5,465 nucleotides of DNA, taken from positions 1 through 5,465 of the forward strand of contig JAICPK010000070.1 in the NCBI GenBank assembly GCA_025929855.1. Reading direction: 5' to 3'. The position numbers and the translations under genes were made by a program. The notes beneath the pieces were generated by a model. The model was not told where the DNA came from. It did not search any database and worked only from the letters and a program-made list of their open reading frames with translations. Source of the DNA: Nitrososphaera sp. Lineage in GTDB: Archaea > Thermoproteota > Nitrososphaeria > Nitrososphaerales > Nitrososphaeraceae. Each line of letters opens with the position of its first letter. Positions within the stretch are counted from its first letter, which is position 1. Below, in pieces: positions 5,297 to 5,465 of this stretch.

Positions 5297-5465
5297 CTAT
5301 TTCATTGTTTGGTGAATACAAAGAATGTTTCCTTCGCTATCTTTGAACCATGCCGCTTTGACTGAGCCTTGGGTTGCTATGCCATTTTGAGTCTTGATTT
5401 CGGGCATATTATACTCCTCAAAATTGACTCCTTTTCCTCTCAACATATTGACCTCCTCTTCAATA
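5297..5465 (-). CDS. Glyoxalase/bleomycin-resistance (VOC) family protein, C-terminal part only
   Basis: The minus strand is open from the window edge to a TAG at 5297-5299, giving the last 55 residues of a gene whose start lies beyond base 5465. The order of motifs is that of the last beta-alpha-beta-beta-beta module of vicinal oxygen chelate proteins. A helix ends in LRGKGVNFEEY, then come MPEIKTQNGIAT, and finally AAWFKDSEGNILCIHQ, which matches the family signature 'aaWFkDpdGNilel.q'. VOC proteins include glyoxalase I, ring-cleaving dioxygenases and antibiotic-binding proteins; this fragment does not tell which. The last strand usually carries a metal-binding Glu after 'GNil'. Here that place holds Cys, so a typical glyoxalase metal site is unlikely, and a ligand-binding or uncharacterised role fits better. 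It shares no obvious function with the ATP synthase genes. Confidence 0.85.
   Translation of the reverse strand, partial: IEEEVNMLRGKGVNFEEYNMPEIKTQNGIATQGSVKAAWFKDSEGNILCIHQTMK

Noticed and set aside
1..5465. tRNA, rRNA, CRISPR array, insertion sequence or prophage signals
   Set aside because: I looked for T-loop-like motifs, regularly spaced direct repeats, transposase or integrase domains and terminal inverted repeats, and saw none. A covariance or repeat-finding program was not available to me.

Overview
This window most likely comes from an ammonia-oxidising or related thaumarchaeon (Nitrososphaeria, possibly a soil group I.1b Nitrososphaera-type lineage). The evidence is as follows. 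It carries A-type (archaeal) ATP synthase subunits K, I and C rather than an F-type set. Subunit K has a signal peptide. Genes are short-spaced with TATA-like boxes placed about 26-29 nt before the start codon, which is the geometry of leaderless archaeal transcripts. Shine-Dalgarno sequences are absent where they would be expected, and gene ends are marked by oligo-T tracts. The genus assignment is inference; the archaeal A-type assignment is well supported.

Layout. Positions 1-303 (+) hold the 3' part of atpK (proteolipid c-ring subunit), cut at the window edge. An oligo-T terminator and a new TATA box follow, then atpI at 435-2564 (+), the 709-residue membrane stator subunit with both conserved arginines of the ion channel. 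A gene-poor AT-rich gap at 2565-2994 separates it from atpC on the minus strand (2995-4065), the socket subunit joining the central stalk to the c-ring. Upstream of atpC on the same strand is an 84-residue two-helix membrane protein of unknown function (4136-4390, -). A 310-bp AT-rich divergent promoter region follows, then a 140-residue two-helix membrane protein, also unknown, with a basic, His/Cys-containing tail (4701-5123, +). At the right edge, a convergent minus-strand gene is cut by the window. Its last 55 codons read as the C-terminal module of a glyoxalase/bleomycin-resistance (VOC) protein (5297-5465, -). It has no start codon inside the window.

How the genes work together. Subunits K and I form the membrane ion turbine: Glu of K is protonated and deprotonated against Arg615/Arg664 of I. 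Subunit C couples ring rotation to the D/F stalk and the A3B3 catalytic head, whose genes are not in the window. Instead of one continuous operon, K and I point towards C, and each gene appears to have its own promoter. The two small membrane proteins have no recognised function. Their position beside atpC makes the 84-residue one a speculative ATP-synthase accessory candidate.

I saw no tRNA, rRNA, CRISPR array, insertion sequence or other mobile element. The window does not contain a clear novel defence or mobile system. The most unusual items are the two uncharacterised two-helix proteins, the split and convergent ATP synthase layout, and the recurring leaderless promoter geometry.
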